Positions 1 to 8,868 of a stretch of DNA of 64,000 nt are shown piece by piece. The notes under the pieces are model-generated. The model saw only the letters and a program-made list of their open reading frames with translations. It searched no databases and was not told where the DNA came from. A program made the translations under genes and the position numbers. Within the stretch, counting starts at the first letter, position 1. Every line of letters starts with the position of its first letter. The stretch spans positions 248,001 through 312,000 of the forward strand of contig NZ_MNAH01000001.1 of NCBI RefSeq assembly GCF_001976065.1, read 5' to 3'. Source of the DNA: Pseudomonas putida. Its GTDB lineage: Bacteria; Pseudomonadota; Gammaproteobacteria; Pseudomonadales; Pseudomonadaceae.

Positions 1-2
1 GC

Positions 3-2180
3 TGGCTCTACTCCCTCGAATGGCGCCGGGGTTTCTTCGACTGGGCACGCAGCGACGGCGTGACCTGGGTCTACATTTTCAAGGTGCTGTTCGCGGCGTT
101 CCTGACCCTGTGGCTGGCGATGCGCCTGGAATTGCCGCAGCCGCGTACGGCGATGATCACCGTATTCATCGTCATGCAGCCGCAAAGCGGCCAGGTGTTC
201 GCCAAGAGTTTCTATCGTTTTCTTGGCACCTTGACCGGCTCGGCGGTGATGGTGGCGTTGATCGCCCTGTTTGCGCAGAACACCGAACTGTTCCTCGGCT
301 CGCTGGCGATCTGGGTCGGTATCTGCTCGGCCGGCGCGGCACGTTGCCGCAACTTCCGTGCCTACGGTTTTGTGCTGGCCGGCTACACCGCCGCGATGGT
401 TGGGTTGCCCGCGCTGGCCCATCCGGACGGCGCGTTCATGGCGGCGGTCTGGCGCGTGCTGGAAATCTCCCTGGGGATTCTCTGCGCGACCCTGGTCAGC
501 GCCGCGATCCTGCCGCAAACCGCCAGTGCCGCCATGCGCAATGCCCTGTATCAGCGCTTTGGCGTGTTCGCCTTGTTCGTCACCGACGGCTTGCGCGGAC
601 GCAGCCAGCGGGAAGCCTTCGAGGCCGGTAACGTGCGCTTCATTGCTGAAGCGGTGGGCCTGGAAGGGTTGCGCAGCGTGACGGTGTTCGAAGACCCGCA
701 CATGCGGCGGCGCAACGGTCGGCTCAGTCGCTTGAACAGTGAGTTCATGGGCATCACCACGCGTTTCAACGCCTTGCACCAGCTGCTCGAACGCCTGCGC
801 AGCAATGACACCGATCACGCCGTGGCGGCCATCAAACCCGGTTTGCAAGACCTTGCCGAATTGCTCGATGGCTTCAGCGGTCGCGCGCTGACCAGTGCCG
901 ATGCGGCGCGTCTGGTCACGGCGCTGACGGCCTACAAGGCCGGCTTGCCGGCGCGGGTGCGCAGCCTGCGGGCGCTCTTCCAGGAGAGCGGGCCGAGCGA
1001 TGCCGAACTGCTGGATTTCCACACCGCCTACGAACTGCTCTATCGCTTCGTCGACGACCTGCACAGTTATGCACAGACCCACGCCTCGCTGGCCGATCAC
1101 AGCCACGAGCGCGAGCGCTGGGACGAGCCCTTCACCCCGCAAACCAACTGGCTGGTGTCGGCGGCCTCGGGGATTCGCGCCGCGTTCATCCTGGTAGTGC
1201 TGGGCAGCTATTGGGTGGCGACGGCGTGGCCGAGCGGGGCGACCATGACGTTGATCGCCGCCGCTACCGTAGGCTTGTCCGCCGCCACGCCGAACCCTAA
1301 ACGCATGGCGTTCCAGATGGCTTGCGGGACGTTTCTCGGGGCGCTGATCGGCTTCGTCGAGATGTTTTTCATCTTCCCGTGGATCGACGGTTTTCCGTTG
1401 CTGTGCGTAATGCTCGCCCCCGTGATCGTGCTTGGTTCGTTCCTGGCCTCGCGGCCGCAATACGCCGGCGTCGGGCTTGGCTTGCTGATCTTCTTCAGCA
1501 CAGGTTCCGTGCCGGACAATTTCACGGTCTACAACCCCTACACGTTCATCAACGACTACATCGCGATGGTCATCGGCATGCTGGTCTGCGCGGCGGCCGG
1601 GGCGATCATTCTGCCGCCGAACAGTCGCTGGTTGTGGCAGCGGCTCGAGCAGGACCTGCGCGGCCAGGTGGTCTACGCCATCAGCGGCAAGCTCAAGGGC
1701 CTGGCGTCGAGTTTCGAAAGCCGCACCCGCGACCTGGTGCATCAGGCCTACGGCTTCGCGACGGGGCAGCCGCAGGTCCAGCGGCAGCTGTTGCGCTGGA
1801 TGTTCGTGGTGCTGGAGGTCGGGCACGCGATCATCGAGTTGCGCAAGGAGCAGGCGATCCTGCCGGTGCATCCGGCCTATGCCGAGTCCCAGCCGTGGCG
1901 CCAGTCCATCCGCGTGATGGGGCGTGCGCTGGTGCGGCTGTTCCTGCAACCGGGCCAGAGCAATCTGGAGCGTGCGTTGATCGCCGTCGACCACGCCATC
2001 AGCCGCGTACAAGCCACTGACGAACCCTTCGCTCCGCATTTCGACACATCGGCACTGCGCCGGGTGAAGAGCTACCTGCACTTTATCCGTACTTCGCTGC
2101 TGGACCCGCAATCGCCGCTCGCCGGCTACATGAATGCCAGAACCAACACCAAGCCCAAAGGACTTGACCATGCCTCGTGA
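3..2180 (+). CDS. FUSC-family efflux permease (AaeB-like), 5' end outside window
   Basis: Inner-membrane component of an aromatic carboxylic acid-type efflux system. The frame is open to the left edge (in frame from base 3, reading WLYSLEWRRGFFDW before the GTG at 60), so the true start lies upstream. The protein has two blocks of hydrophobic helices (about residues 20-150 and 365-530 counted from the left edge), each followed by a soluble helical stretch, as in the FUSC/AaeB/YccS family. The stop overlaps the next gene by 11 bases. With the DUF1656 and HlyD genes that follow, it matches the E. coli aaeX-aaeA-aaeB set in a different order. The substrate cannot be told from the sequence. Confidence 0.9.
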   Translation, partial: WLYSLEWRRGFFDWARSDGVTWVYIFKVLFAAFLTLWLAMRLELPQPRTAMITVFIVMQPQSGQVFAKSFYRFLGTLTGSAVMVALIALFAQNTELFLGSLAIWVGICSAGAARCRNFRAYGFVLAGYTAAMVGLPALAHPDGAFMAAVWRVLEISLGILCATLVSAAILPQTASAAMRNALYQRFGVFALFVTDGLRGRSQREAFEAGNVRFIAEAVGLEGLRSVTVFEDPHMRRRNGRLSRLNSEFMGITTRFNALHQLLERLRSNDTDHAVAAIKPGLQDLAELLDGFSGRALTSADAARLVTALTAYKAGLPARVRSLRALFQESGPSDAELLDFHTAYELLYRFVDDLHSYAQTHASLADHSHERERWDEPFTPQTNWLVSAASGIRAAFILVVLGSYWVATAWPSGATMTLIAAATVGLSAATPNPKRMAFQMACGTFLGALIGFVEMFFIFPWIDGFPLLCVMLAPVIVLGSFLASRPQYAGVGLGLLIFFSTGSVPDNFTVYNPYTFINDYIAMVIGMLVCAAAGAIILPPNSRWLWQRLEQDLRGQVVYAISGKLKGLASSFESRTRDLVHQAYGFATGQPQVQRQLLRWMFVVLEVGHAIIELRKEQAILPVHPAYAESQPWRQSIRVMGRALVRLFLQPGQSNLERALIAVDHAISRVQATDEPFAPHFDTSALRRVKSYLHFIRTSLLDPQSPLAGYMNARTNTKPKGLDHAS

Positions 2181-2370
2181 AATCGCCTTCCACGGCGTTT
2201 ACATGCCGACCATGACCCTGATGTTTTTCATTGCAGCGGCACTGGCCTGGGCGCTGGACCGATTCCTGTCCGGCTTCGACCTGTACCGCTTCTTCTGGCA
2301 CCCGGCGCTGCTGCGCCTGAGCCTGTTTACCTGTCTGTTCGGCGCCATGGCGCTGACTGTCTACCGTTGA
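2170..2370 (+). CDS. DUF1656 small membrane protein (AaeX-like)
   Basis: A 66-residue protein with two hydrophobic helices, a DUF1656 member that regularly sits between FUSC permeases and their HlyD partners. The start is the ATG giving MPREIAFHG, because AAAGGA lies seven bases upstream; an in-frame ATG at 2134 would lie well inside the permease gene. The overlap with the permease stop indicates translational coupling. The molecular role of this family is not established. Confidence 0.88.
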   Translation: MPREIAFHGVYMPTMTLMFFIAAALAWALDRFLSGFDLYRFFWHPALLRLSLFTCLFGAMALTVYR

Positions 2371-2394
2371 CTCTCTACCCCTGAGAAGGCCCCG

Positions 2395-3249
2395 ATGAAA
2401 AAGCTTTTCAGCCTGCTTGCGACCCTGCTGGTACTGGCCCTGGCGATATGGATCGGCCGCTCCCTGTGGGAGCACTACATGAACACGCCGTGGACCCGCG
2501 ACGGCCGGGTGCGCGCCGACATCATCAACGTTGCCGCCGATGTCACCGGCGAAGTGGTGAACGTGCCAGTGCGCGACAACCAGTTGGTGAAGAAGGGCGA
2601 CCTGCTGATGCAGATCGATCCCGAGCACTACCGCCTCGCGGTGAAACAGGCGCAGTCGCTGGTGGCGTCACGCAAGGCGACGTGGGAGATGCGCAAGGTC
2701 AACGCCCATCGCCGGGCCGACATGGACAACCTGGTGATCTCCCGGGAAAACCGCGACGACGCCAGCAACCTCGCCGACTCGGCCCTGGCCGATTATCAAC
2801 AGGCCCAGGCGCAACTCGAAGCGGCAGAATTGAACCTCAAGCGCACCGAAGTGCGTGCGGCGGTGGACGGCTACGTGACCAACCTCAATGTCCATCGGGG
2901 CGACTACGCGCGCATCGGCGAAGCGAAAATGGCCGTGGTCGACATGAACTCGTTCTGGGTCTACGGCTTCTTCGAGGAAACCAAATTGCCCCACGTGCGC
3001 GTCGGCGACAAGGCCGACATGCAACTGATGAGCGGCGAAGTGCTCAAGGGCCACGTGGAAAGCATCTCGCGCGGCATCTACGACCGCGACAACCCGGAAA
3101 GTCGCGAGTTGATCGCCGACGTGAACCCGACCTTCAACTGGGTGCGCCTGGCACAACGGGTGCCGGTGCGGATTCACATCGATGAAGTGCCGGAGGGGGT
3201 GCTGCTGGCGGCGGGGATTACTTGTACGGTGGTGGTCAAGTCATTGTAG
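2395..3249 (+). CDS. HlyD-family periplasmic adaptor (AaeA-like)
   Basis: Membrane fusion protein of 284 residues that should link the FUSC permease to an outer-membrane channel. It has an N-terminal membrane anchor (about residues 5-22), a lipoyl-like half motif (VTGEVVNVPVRDNQLVKKGD) near residue 50, a helical hairpin around residues 80-150, and a beta-barrel domain after that. GAGAAGG lies upstream of the ATG. It is the last gene of the three-gene unit and converges with the leftward gene ending at 3253, only three bases away. Confidence 0.9.
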   Translation: MKKLFSLLATLLVLALAIWIGRSLWEHYMNTPWTRDGRVRADIINVAADVTGEVVNVPVRDNQLVKKGDLLMQIDPEHYRLAVKQAQSLVASRKATWEMRKVNAHRRADMDNLVISRENRDDASNLADSALADYQQAQAQLEAAELNLKRTEVRAAVDGYVTNLNVHRGDYARIGEAKMAVVDMNSFWVYGFFEETKLPHVRVGDKADMQLMSGEVLKGHVESISRGIYDRDNPESRELIADVNPTFNWVRLAQRVPVRIHIDEVPEGVLLAAGITCTVVVKSL

Positions 3250-3252
3250 GAG

Positions 3253-3642
3253 TCAACAAAACGTCTCATGCAGATGCCGCCAAAGAATCTTGCCTTCCAC
3301 CTTCTCGAACACCACGGTGGAGCGGCGATCGGAATGCAGGCCGGTGGCATCGGTTTGATGTTCGCGGTAACTCACGGTGGCGCCGCCATCGTGCAAGGCG
3401 ATGCCGCTCAACTCGCCAAGCTCGATGCGGAACCCAAGCTTCTTGCCTGCGGCCATCAGGAACAACTCGTTCAACGCATCAAAATCCAGCACCCGGCCCA
3501 ACGGCGAGACCATGGAAAACTGTGGTGAAAAACGCGTCAGTAAGTGTTCGAGTTCGCACGGGTCGCGTTCCTCGGCCAGCCATTGTTCGATGGCGACGTG
3601 CGCCTGGATCACTTCGTCGAAGTATTCGGTGTAGTCGGTCAT
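3253..3642 (-). CDS. NTF2-like/DUF4440-type protein
   Basis: A 129-residue soluble protein with the size and pattern of a SnoaL/DUF4440 NTF2-like cone fold: N-terminal helices, then alternating strands (FRIELGELSGIAL, GATVSYREHQTD, STVVFEKV). AAGGA precedes the ATG. No catalytic residues can be assigned. The family includes small enzymes and ligand-binding proteins, so the function is unknown. Confidence 0.75.
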   Translation of the reverse strand: MTDYTEYFDEVIQAHVAIEQWLAEERDPCELEHLLTRFSPQFSMVSPLGRVLDFDALNELFLMAAGKKLGFRIELGELSGIALHDGGATVSYREHQTDATGLHSDRRSTVVFEKVEGKILWRHLHETFC

Positions 3643-3675
3643 GTTTGATTCCTTGAATTCTGTGGCGTCTGTTTC

Positions 3676-3752
3676 GACGCCTTCGCGAGCAAGCCCGCTC
3701 CCACATTTGAAAAACGCTCCCCTGTGGGAGCGGGCTTGCTCGCGAAGGCGTC
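3676..3752. repeat. REPIN (paired REP), type A
   Basis: Two head-to-head copies of the REP core (GTGGGAGCGGGCTTGCTCGC and its complement) flank a short AT-rich loop. The outer arms extend to GACGC...GCGTC. It occupies the gap between the NTF2-like gene and the SDR gene. Confidence 0.92.
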
Positions 3753-3761
3753 AACCCGGTT

Positions 3762-4586
3762 TCAGAGCTGCCCACGCAACCCGAACCGCCTCATCAACGC
3801 CGACTCCAGCAAGCCCTTGGGCAACAATCGCGCCATCAACGGCAACGCCCGGCTGCCATTGCCCAGACGAATCAGGCGCGGCGGTTTGTTCTGTTGCACG
3901 GCCTTGAGCAATCCGGCGGCAAACTCACTGGCGGGCGTCGGATTGTCCTGGGACGCCTTGGCCCGTGCCCGAATGCCTTCACGCAGGGGAAACCACGGCG
4001 ATTGCTCGCTGATCAATTGCTCCGCCTCATGCCCGGCATTCTTGGCGAAACTGGAAGCGATGGCCCCCGGTTGCACCTCCATCACCCGCACGCCAAAGGG
4101 CGCCAGTTCCATGCGCAAAGCATCGCTGAGGGCATGCACCGCGGCTTTCGAGGCGCAGTAAGCCCCAGCGAAAGGGGTAACCAGAACCCCGGACACGCTA
4201 CCGATATTGACAACGATCCCCTTGGTCCGCCGCAACACGGGAAATAACGCGCGGGTCACGCCCACGATGGCGAACACGTTGGTTTCAAACTGACGCTGCA
4301 TCGCCTGCACGCCACCATCGAGCAAAGGCCCCATGGCACCGTAGCCGGCATTGTTGACCAGCACATCGAGGCCGCCGTGTTGCTGGTTGATCCGTTCGCT
4401 CAGCTGTTCGAGTGCCTGGCCATCGTTGACGTCCAGTTGCACGGCAATAAAACCGGCGGTGGTCAGCGCTGCGACGTCTTCAGCCTTGCGGGCACTGGCC
4501 CAGACGGTATATCCGGCAGCCTTGAAGACATCGGCGAGGGCACGGCCGATGCCGCTGGAACATCCGGTAATCAACGCAACGGGCAT
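3762..4586 (-). CDS. SDR family oxidoreductase
   Basis: Classical short-chain dehydrogenase/reductase of 274 residues. The NAD(P)-binding motif TGCSSGIG is at residues 8-15, NNAG at about residue 80, and the YxxxK catalytic pair is in YCASKAAV. The ATG at 4586 is preferred over a TTG 18 bases upstream because AAGGA lies seven bases before it. The C-terminus is basic and hydrophobic. The substrate is unknown; it lies in line with the short membrane-protein gene upstream. Confidence 0.88.
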   Translation of the reverse strand: MPVALITGCSSGIGRALADVFKAAGYTVWASARKAEDVAALTTAGFIAVQLDVNDGQALEQLSERINQQHGGLDVLVNNAGYGAMGPLLDGGVQAMQRQFETNVFAIVGVTRALFPVLRRTKGIVVNIGSVSGVLVTPFAGAYCASKAAVHALSDALRMELAPFGVRVMEVQPGAIASSFAKNAGHEAEQLISEQSPWFPLREGIRARAKASQDNPTPASEFAAGLLKAVQQNKPPRLIRLGNGSRALPLMARLLPKGLLESALMRRFGLRGQL

Positions 4587-4618
4587 GGCGCGGTCCTTGT
4601 GCAAAAGAGAGAAGGGGA

Positions 4619-5083
4619 TCAGTCGGAGAAACTACCCTGTAACCGCTCGGCGCGAAACTCCAGGGTTTCCGGGCGGTAGCCGGGGCGCAGTGGCGGCATG
4701 GGCAGGCAATCTTCCCAGCGCCCCCCCGCCTGTAATTCGCCGGGCCCGCGATAGCGTGGGGCCGTGTACTGGTTGTCGGCCAGGTTGACGGTGTCGCCCG
4801 GCGCATAAGCAGCGACGCGCCAGCGCAACTCGGTCAGCGGCACGTCGTTGCCGTTGCTCATGGTCAATTGCAGCGGACGGTCGGCAGGGCAATGTTGCGG
4901 CGCATAGATGATGCGCAGCTCCAGGCGTTCAAGCTGTTTGAGCTCACGGTGATCCATCCAGATAACCCAGGTGGCGACGATGCCCAGGCCTGCGGCGGCG
5001 GCCATGGACACGGGCAAGGCTTTGGCTGGATAGCGCAGGAGCAGGATCAGCCAGGTGATGACCAGCAGGACACCGATGAACAT
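4619..5083 (-). CDS. conserved membrane-anchored protein of unknown function
   Basis: A 154-residue protein with two N-terminal hydrophobic helices (about residues 3-18 and 24-44) and then a soluble beta-rich domain of about 105 residues. The tail is predicted extracytoplasmic and contains two cysteines (CPADRP and EDCLP). I recognise the pattern from Pseudomonas genomes but no function. It lies upstream of the SDR gene in the same direction, 32 bases apart. Confidence 0.7.
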   Translation of the reverse strand: MFIGVLLVITWLILLLRYPAKALPVSMAAAAGLGIVATWVIWMDHRELKQLERLELRIIYAPQHCPADRPLQLTMSNGNDVPLTELRWRVAAYAPGDTVNLADNQYTAPRYRGPGELQAGGRWEDCLPMPPLRPGYRPETLEFRAERLQGSFSD

Positions 5084-5175
5084 GACGGGAAAACCTTGGG
5101 GATGGAGAAGACCATCCTACCTAAGCGCAGGGGAGGTGGCGATGGGAGAGATTTAGCGGTGAATGTACCGACCTA

Positions 5176-5258
5176 TTCGCGAGCAAGCCCGCTCCCACAT
5201 TCGATCGCATTTCTCCTGGAAAAACTCGGTCAACTGTGGGAGCGGGCTTGCTCGCGAA
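5176..5258. repeat. REPIN, type A
   Basis: Inverted pair of the GTGGGAGCGGGCTTGCTCGC core and its complement around a loop of about 36 bases, between the algA terminator and the membrane-protein gene. Confidence 0.92.
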
Positions 5259-5289
5259 GAGGCCAGCCTGGGCAACACAAAACCCGGAC

Positions 5290-5348
5290 AAAAAAAGCCC
5301 CCGGTCAACCCGCTGCGGATAGGGGACGCAGCGGGTTGAGCGGGGGCT
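5290..5348 (-). terminator. rho-independent terminator of the alginate operon
   Basis: Read on the minus strand, a long G+C-rich stem (AGCCCCCGCTCAACCCGCTG with its near-complement) is followed by a run of seven T. It lies 15 bases after the algA stop and would end the alginate transcript. Confidence 0.92.
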
Positions 5349-5363
5349 TAAGGTGAACAATGC

Positions 5364-6815
5364 TTACTGCGCGATGGTTTTCACCGACACGCCGCGCTCG
5401 ATTGGGGTCGAGCGCCCGTAGATATCTTCAAACCGCTCGATATCGTCTTCGCCCAGATAGCTGCCCGATTGCACCTCGATGATTTCGAGTGGAATCTTGC
5501 CCGGGTTGCGCAAACGGTGAACCGAAGCAATCGGAATGTAGGTCGACTGGTTTTCAGTCAGCAGGAACACGTTCTCGTCGCAGGTCACTTCAGCCGTGCC
5601 GCTGACCACGATCCAGTGTTCGGCACGGTGGTGGTGCATTTGCAGCGACAGGCACGCGCCCGGTTTCACCGAGATGTGCTTGACCTGGAAGCGTCCGCCC
5701 ATGTCGACGGAGTCGTAGGAGCCCCATGGACGATAGACTTCGCAGTGGTTCTGGGTTTCGCTGCGGCCCTGTTCGTTGAGGGTGTTGACCATCTGCTTCA
5801 CGCCCTGGACCTTGTCCTTGTGGGCGATCATCATGGCGTCCTTGGTTTCGACCACGACGATGTTTTCCAGGCCGATCACCGACACCAGCTTGCCGTTGCC
5901 GTGGATCATGCAGTTCTTGCTGTCCTGGATCACCACGTCGCCTTTGGTGACGTTGCCATTGGCATCTTTGGCATTCACTTCCCACAACGACGACCAGCAG
6001 CCGACATCGCTCCAGCCAGCGGTTAACGGTACGACGCAGGCACGCTGGGTTTTTTCCATGACCGAGTAGTCGATGGAGTTGTCCGGGCAGCAGGCGAAGG
6101 TGGCTTCGTCGATGCTCACGGTGTCGGCGTCCTGGGCGCTGCGCTCCAGGGTCAGCAGGCAGGTGTCGTAGATGTCCGGATCGTGCTTCTTCAGCTCTTC
6201 GAGGAAGCGGCTGGCGCGGAACAGGAACATGCCGCTGTTCCAGAAGTAACCGCCGGACTGGACGTACTCGGTGGCGCGCTTCACGTCCGGTTTTTCGACG
6301 AAGTGCGAGACGCGACTGACACCTTCGGGCAGCAGCGAATCGTTGGTCGACTTGATGTAGCCGTAACCGGTTTCCGGTTTGGTGGCCGGTACGCCGAACA
6401 GCACCATTTCGCCGTTCTCGGCGGCCACGGTAGCCAGGGCCAGGGCGCGTTGCAGGGCTTTCTGGTCTTCCAGCACGTGGTCGGCCGGCAGGACCAGCAT
6501 CAGCTCGTCACGACCTTCGTTGACCAGCATCATCGCGGTCAGGGCCACGGCCGGCGCAGTGTTGCGGCCAAACGGTTCCATCAGGATGCGTTGGGTTTCC
6601 AGTTTGCGCGCGGCCAATTGCTCGTTGACGATGAAGCGGTGGTCCTTGTTGCAGACCACGATCGGCGTGTCCATGCCTTCGAACACCAGGCGCTCCAGGG
6701 TTTGCTGGAACAGGGTGTGCTCGCCGGTCAGGGCCAGGAACTGTTTAGGGAACTGCTTTCGGGAAAGCGGCCAAAGACGTGAGCCACTACCACCTGACAA
6801 GATCACCGGAATCAT
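5364..6815 (-). CDS. algA: AlgA: mannose-1-phosphate guanylyltransferase / phosphomannose isomerase
   Basis: Bifunctional type II PMI-GMP of 483 residues. It makes mannose-6-phosphate and GDP-mannose, the first and third steps of alginate precursor synthesis. The nucleotidyltransferase signature GGSGSRLWPLSRKQFPKQF is at residues 8-26, and the C-terminal cupin isomerase domain holds QMHHHRAEHW near residue 410. AAGGAG precedes the ATG. It is the last gene of the operon, separated from algF by a gap containing a REPIN. Confidence 0.98.
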   Translation of the reverse strand: MIPVILSGGSGSRLWPLSRKQFPKQFLALTGEHTLFQQTLERLVFEGMDTPIVVCNKDHRFIVNEQLAARKLETQRILMEPFGRNTAPAVALTAMMLVNEGRDELMLVLPADHVLEDQKALQRALALATVAAENGEMVLFGVPATKPETGYGYIKSTNDSLLPEGVSRVSHFVEKPDVKRATEYVQSGGYFWNSGMFLFRASRFLEELKKHDPDIYDTCLLTLERSAQDADTVSIDEATFACCPDNSIDYSVMEKTQRACVVPLTAGWSDVGCWSSLWEVNAKDANGNVTKGDVVIQDSKNCMIHGNGKLVSVIGLENIVVVETKDAMMIAHKDKVQGVKQMVNTLNEQGRSETQNHCEVYRPWGSYDSVDMGGRFQVKHISVKPGACLSLQMHHHRAEHWIVVSGTAEVTCDENVFLLTENQSTYIPIASVHRLRNPGKIPLEIIEVQSGSYLGEDDIERFEDIYGRSTPIERGVSVKTIAQ

Positions 6816-6911
6816 GTTGTTACTCCTTGAAAATCGTTTGGTTAGAGCTACGAACGCTGTGTCGTTTCACTCTTGTTCTTGTTCCGTGTCCAAAGGCTGA
6901 CTCGTTCTCTT

Positions 6912-6980
6912 TGTAGGCGCCGGCTTGCCGGCGAAGGGGGCCTTGAGGACGCCTTCGCTGGCAAGCCAGCTCCTTCAGGG
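6912..6980. repeat. REPIN-like pair in the algF-algA gap
   Basis: GTAGGCGCCGGCTTGCCGGCGAAG on one side and CTTCGCTGGCAAGCCAGCTC on the other form an imperfect inverted pair of the type B REP family. It lies inside the transcribed alginate operon, so it would fold in the mRNA between algF and algA. Confidence 0.85.
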
Positions 6981-7007
6981 ATTGCGGTCAACCTTTCGGA
7001 AAAATGA

Positions 7008-7664
7008 TTAGCGCGTCGACACCGGGCGTTTCACCCAGACCGGCGACAGGCTGCTGCCGCTGCCGGTGACGTACAGCACGGCGGCTTCACCGCGTTCCAG
7101 GGCGACCGGTTTCACGTCGCCGACTTTCGTGGCGCCATCGTATAGCGCCAGGCTGACTTTGACCGGGTTGATTTCACGCTCGCCACGGCCCTTGGCGGCC
7201 ACGTTCGGGACCACGTCGGTCTTGCCGTCGGCAGTTTTCAACGTCAGCGCCTTGTCGCTGAGGTTCTGCACGCGCACCAGGGATTTCTGCTTGTTCTTGA
7301 ACGGCGGCTCTTCAATCAGTTGCGGCGCGCCGCTGGCGTTGTTGACCAGGGTGTAATAGTGGTCGCCGGCCAGTTTCACCGGCAGGGTCTGGCTGCCGAC
7401 CTTGGCGCTGTAGTCACCGCCCGGCATGAAGCTGAAGTCGCTGCTGGACAGCGGCGCGACATCGCTCAGGTTGGTGCTGCCGACGGTGGCGCTGACTTCA
7501 GCGTTGCTGGCGTTGTAGATCCGCACGAAGGACGATCCTTTCGGTGCGGTCGGGCCGTACAGCGCGGCATCGCCGCCGGCGAAGGCCTGCATCGAGAGCA
7601 CACTCATACCAGCAACCAGTGCAAAGGTCTTGGCGAGACGACGAGGAGTAGTATTGAAAGTCAT
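7008..7664 (-). CDS. algF: AlgF: alginate O-acetylation adaptor protein
   Basis: Periplasmic protein of 218 residues needed for alginate acetylation with AlgI, AlgJ and AlgX. It has a signal peptide ending near AFAGGDAALYG (residue 28-29) and a beta-rich mature domain with the conserved GSSFVRIYNAS start. It has no known enzymatic motif and is thought to pass acetyl groups or bridge partners. The start is 17 bases after the algJ stop, with GAGAGAGG upstream. Confidence 0.96.
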   Translation of the reverse strand: MTFNTTPRRLAKTFALVAGMSVLSMQAFAGGDAALYGPTAPKGSSFVRIYNASNAEVSATVGSTNLSDVAPLSSSDFSFMPGGDYSAKVGSQTLPVKLAGDHYYTLVNNASGAPQLIEEPPFKNKQKSLVRVQNLSDKALTLKTADGKTDVVPNVAAKGRGEREINPVKVSLALYDGATKVGDVKPVALERGEAAVLYVTGSGSSLSPVWVKRPVSTR

Positions 7665-7681
7665 GGTAGTACCTCTCTCTT

Positions 7682-8857
7682 TCAGTTTTGCGCCCGGTCG
7701 GGCGTCTCGGATTTAGTGTTTGCAGCTACGTTTTGTTGGCGCGCGCCGGCTTGTTTAAGCTCTGCGACCCACTGCGGGTCGGCGTCACCGATTTCGTTGT
7801 TCACAGGCAGATATCGTTCAGGAAACTCCCAGATCAGCACTTGCGGCGGGCTGTTCTTGAAAGCGTCGCTTTTCAGGTAGCTGAGCATCGGCAGGATCGG
7901 GCCGTGGCCGTCTTCGGCGTAATTGACCACGTCGCTGCGCAGCGCTTGTTTCAGTGCACCGACGAAGTTCCAGTTAGGGTTGGCGCTGTAGCTGGTGCCG
8001 ATCAGTGCCACGGGCACTTCGGTGTTGGCGAACAGGGCGTCCTCAGCGGCCGGCTGGTCGGAAGCCGCCATGGTGTTGCGCTTCTGCAAAGGCTCTTGCG
8101 CCGGCATCAGGTTTTCGAACAGCGGGTCCAGCGGCAGGAACAGGCGCAGGTCGCCCTTGTGCGTGATTTTCTCTGCCGGCTCGGTGACGAAGTCTTGCGG
8201 TTCGCCGCTCAGCGGGTACTTGTCGGCAATGGTCCTGGCCAGGCGGTTGGCGGCGATCTCGGCGCCTTCCGGGGTCCAGTGGGTATCGGTGCGCAGGAAC
8301 ACTTGCTTGCCGTCCTGCTTGGCCGCTTGCAATGGACCCAGCAAATCAGGGGCAAGGATGTGATCGGCGGCCAGGCGCTTGTGGAAGTCCTGGTAGAGGT
8401 TGGCGTGGATGCTGGCCGGTTTCACCTCACCGAGGTGTTCCGGGTACAGGCGCACCTTGGCCGGTACCACCGCCATCACCAGTTTCACGCCTTTGTCCTT
8501 CAGGGTCTGGCGCACGCCTTCGACCAGCGCGTAGTTGCCTTGCAGGTTCAGCTCTTCGTTGACGGTCGGGTGGAATTCTTCATCGCTGTACAGCCACTGG
8601 TCGCGACCAAGCACAACGCCCGGACGACCCTCGTTGAACAGCTTGAAGTCCAGCGCGGCCCAGAGGTTGGTGCCCAGGCGCTTGATCGGGAACTCGTCGT
8701 CGTAGTGCGTCTCGACGGCTTTGGTCCAGCGGCCGTTGAGCACCGTCGCATCGGCGTTGGTGCTGAAGCCCAGGAAGCTGCGGACCGACCACAGGCCCAG
8801 GGCCAGCAGCGTCACCAGGAACAGGGCGATGTAGAAGATGCGTAATGAGCGGGTCAT
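7682..8857 (-). CDS. algJ: AlgJ: alginate O-acetyltransferase
   Basis: SGNH-hydrolase-like acetyltransferase of 391 residues, anchored by an uncleaved N-terminal helix (residues 7-25) facing the periplasm. The catalytic Asp and His are in LRTDTHWTPEG and the serine is in LIGTSYSAN, as in P. aeruginosa AlgJ. It shares the domain with AlgX encoded upstream. The start has GAGGG nearby and lies 11 bases after the algI stop. Confidence 0.97.
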   Translation of the reverse strand: MTRSLRIFYIALFLVTLLALGLWSVRSFLGFSTNADATVLNGRWTKAVETHYDDEFPIKRLGTNLWAALDFKLFNEGRPGVVLGRDQWLYSDEEFHPTVNEELNLQGNYALVEGVRQTLKDKGVKLVMAVVPAKVRLYPEHLGEVKPASIHANLYQDFHKRLAADHILAPDLLGPLQAAKQDGKQVFLRTDTHWTPEGAEIAANRLARTIADKYPLSGEPQDFVTEPAEKITHKGDLRLFLPLDPLFENLMPAQEPLQKRNTMAASDQPAAEDALFANTEVPVALIGTSYSANPNWNFVGALKQALRSDVVNYAEDGHGPILPMLSYLKSDAFKNSPPQVLIWEFPERYLPVNNEIGDADPQWVAELKQAGARQQNVAANTKSETPDRAQN

Positions 8858-8868
8858 GGTCAGATCCC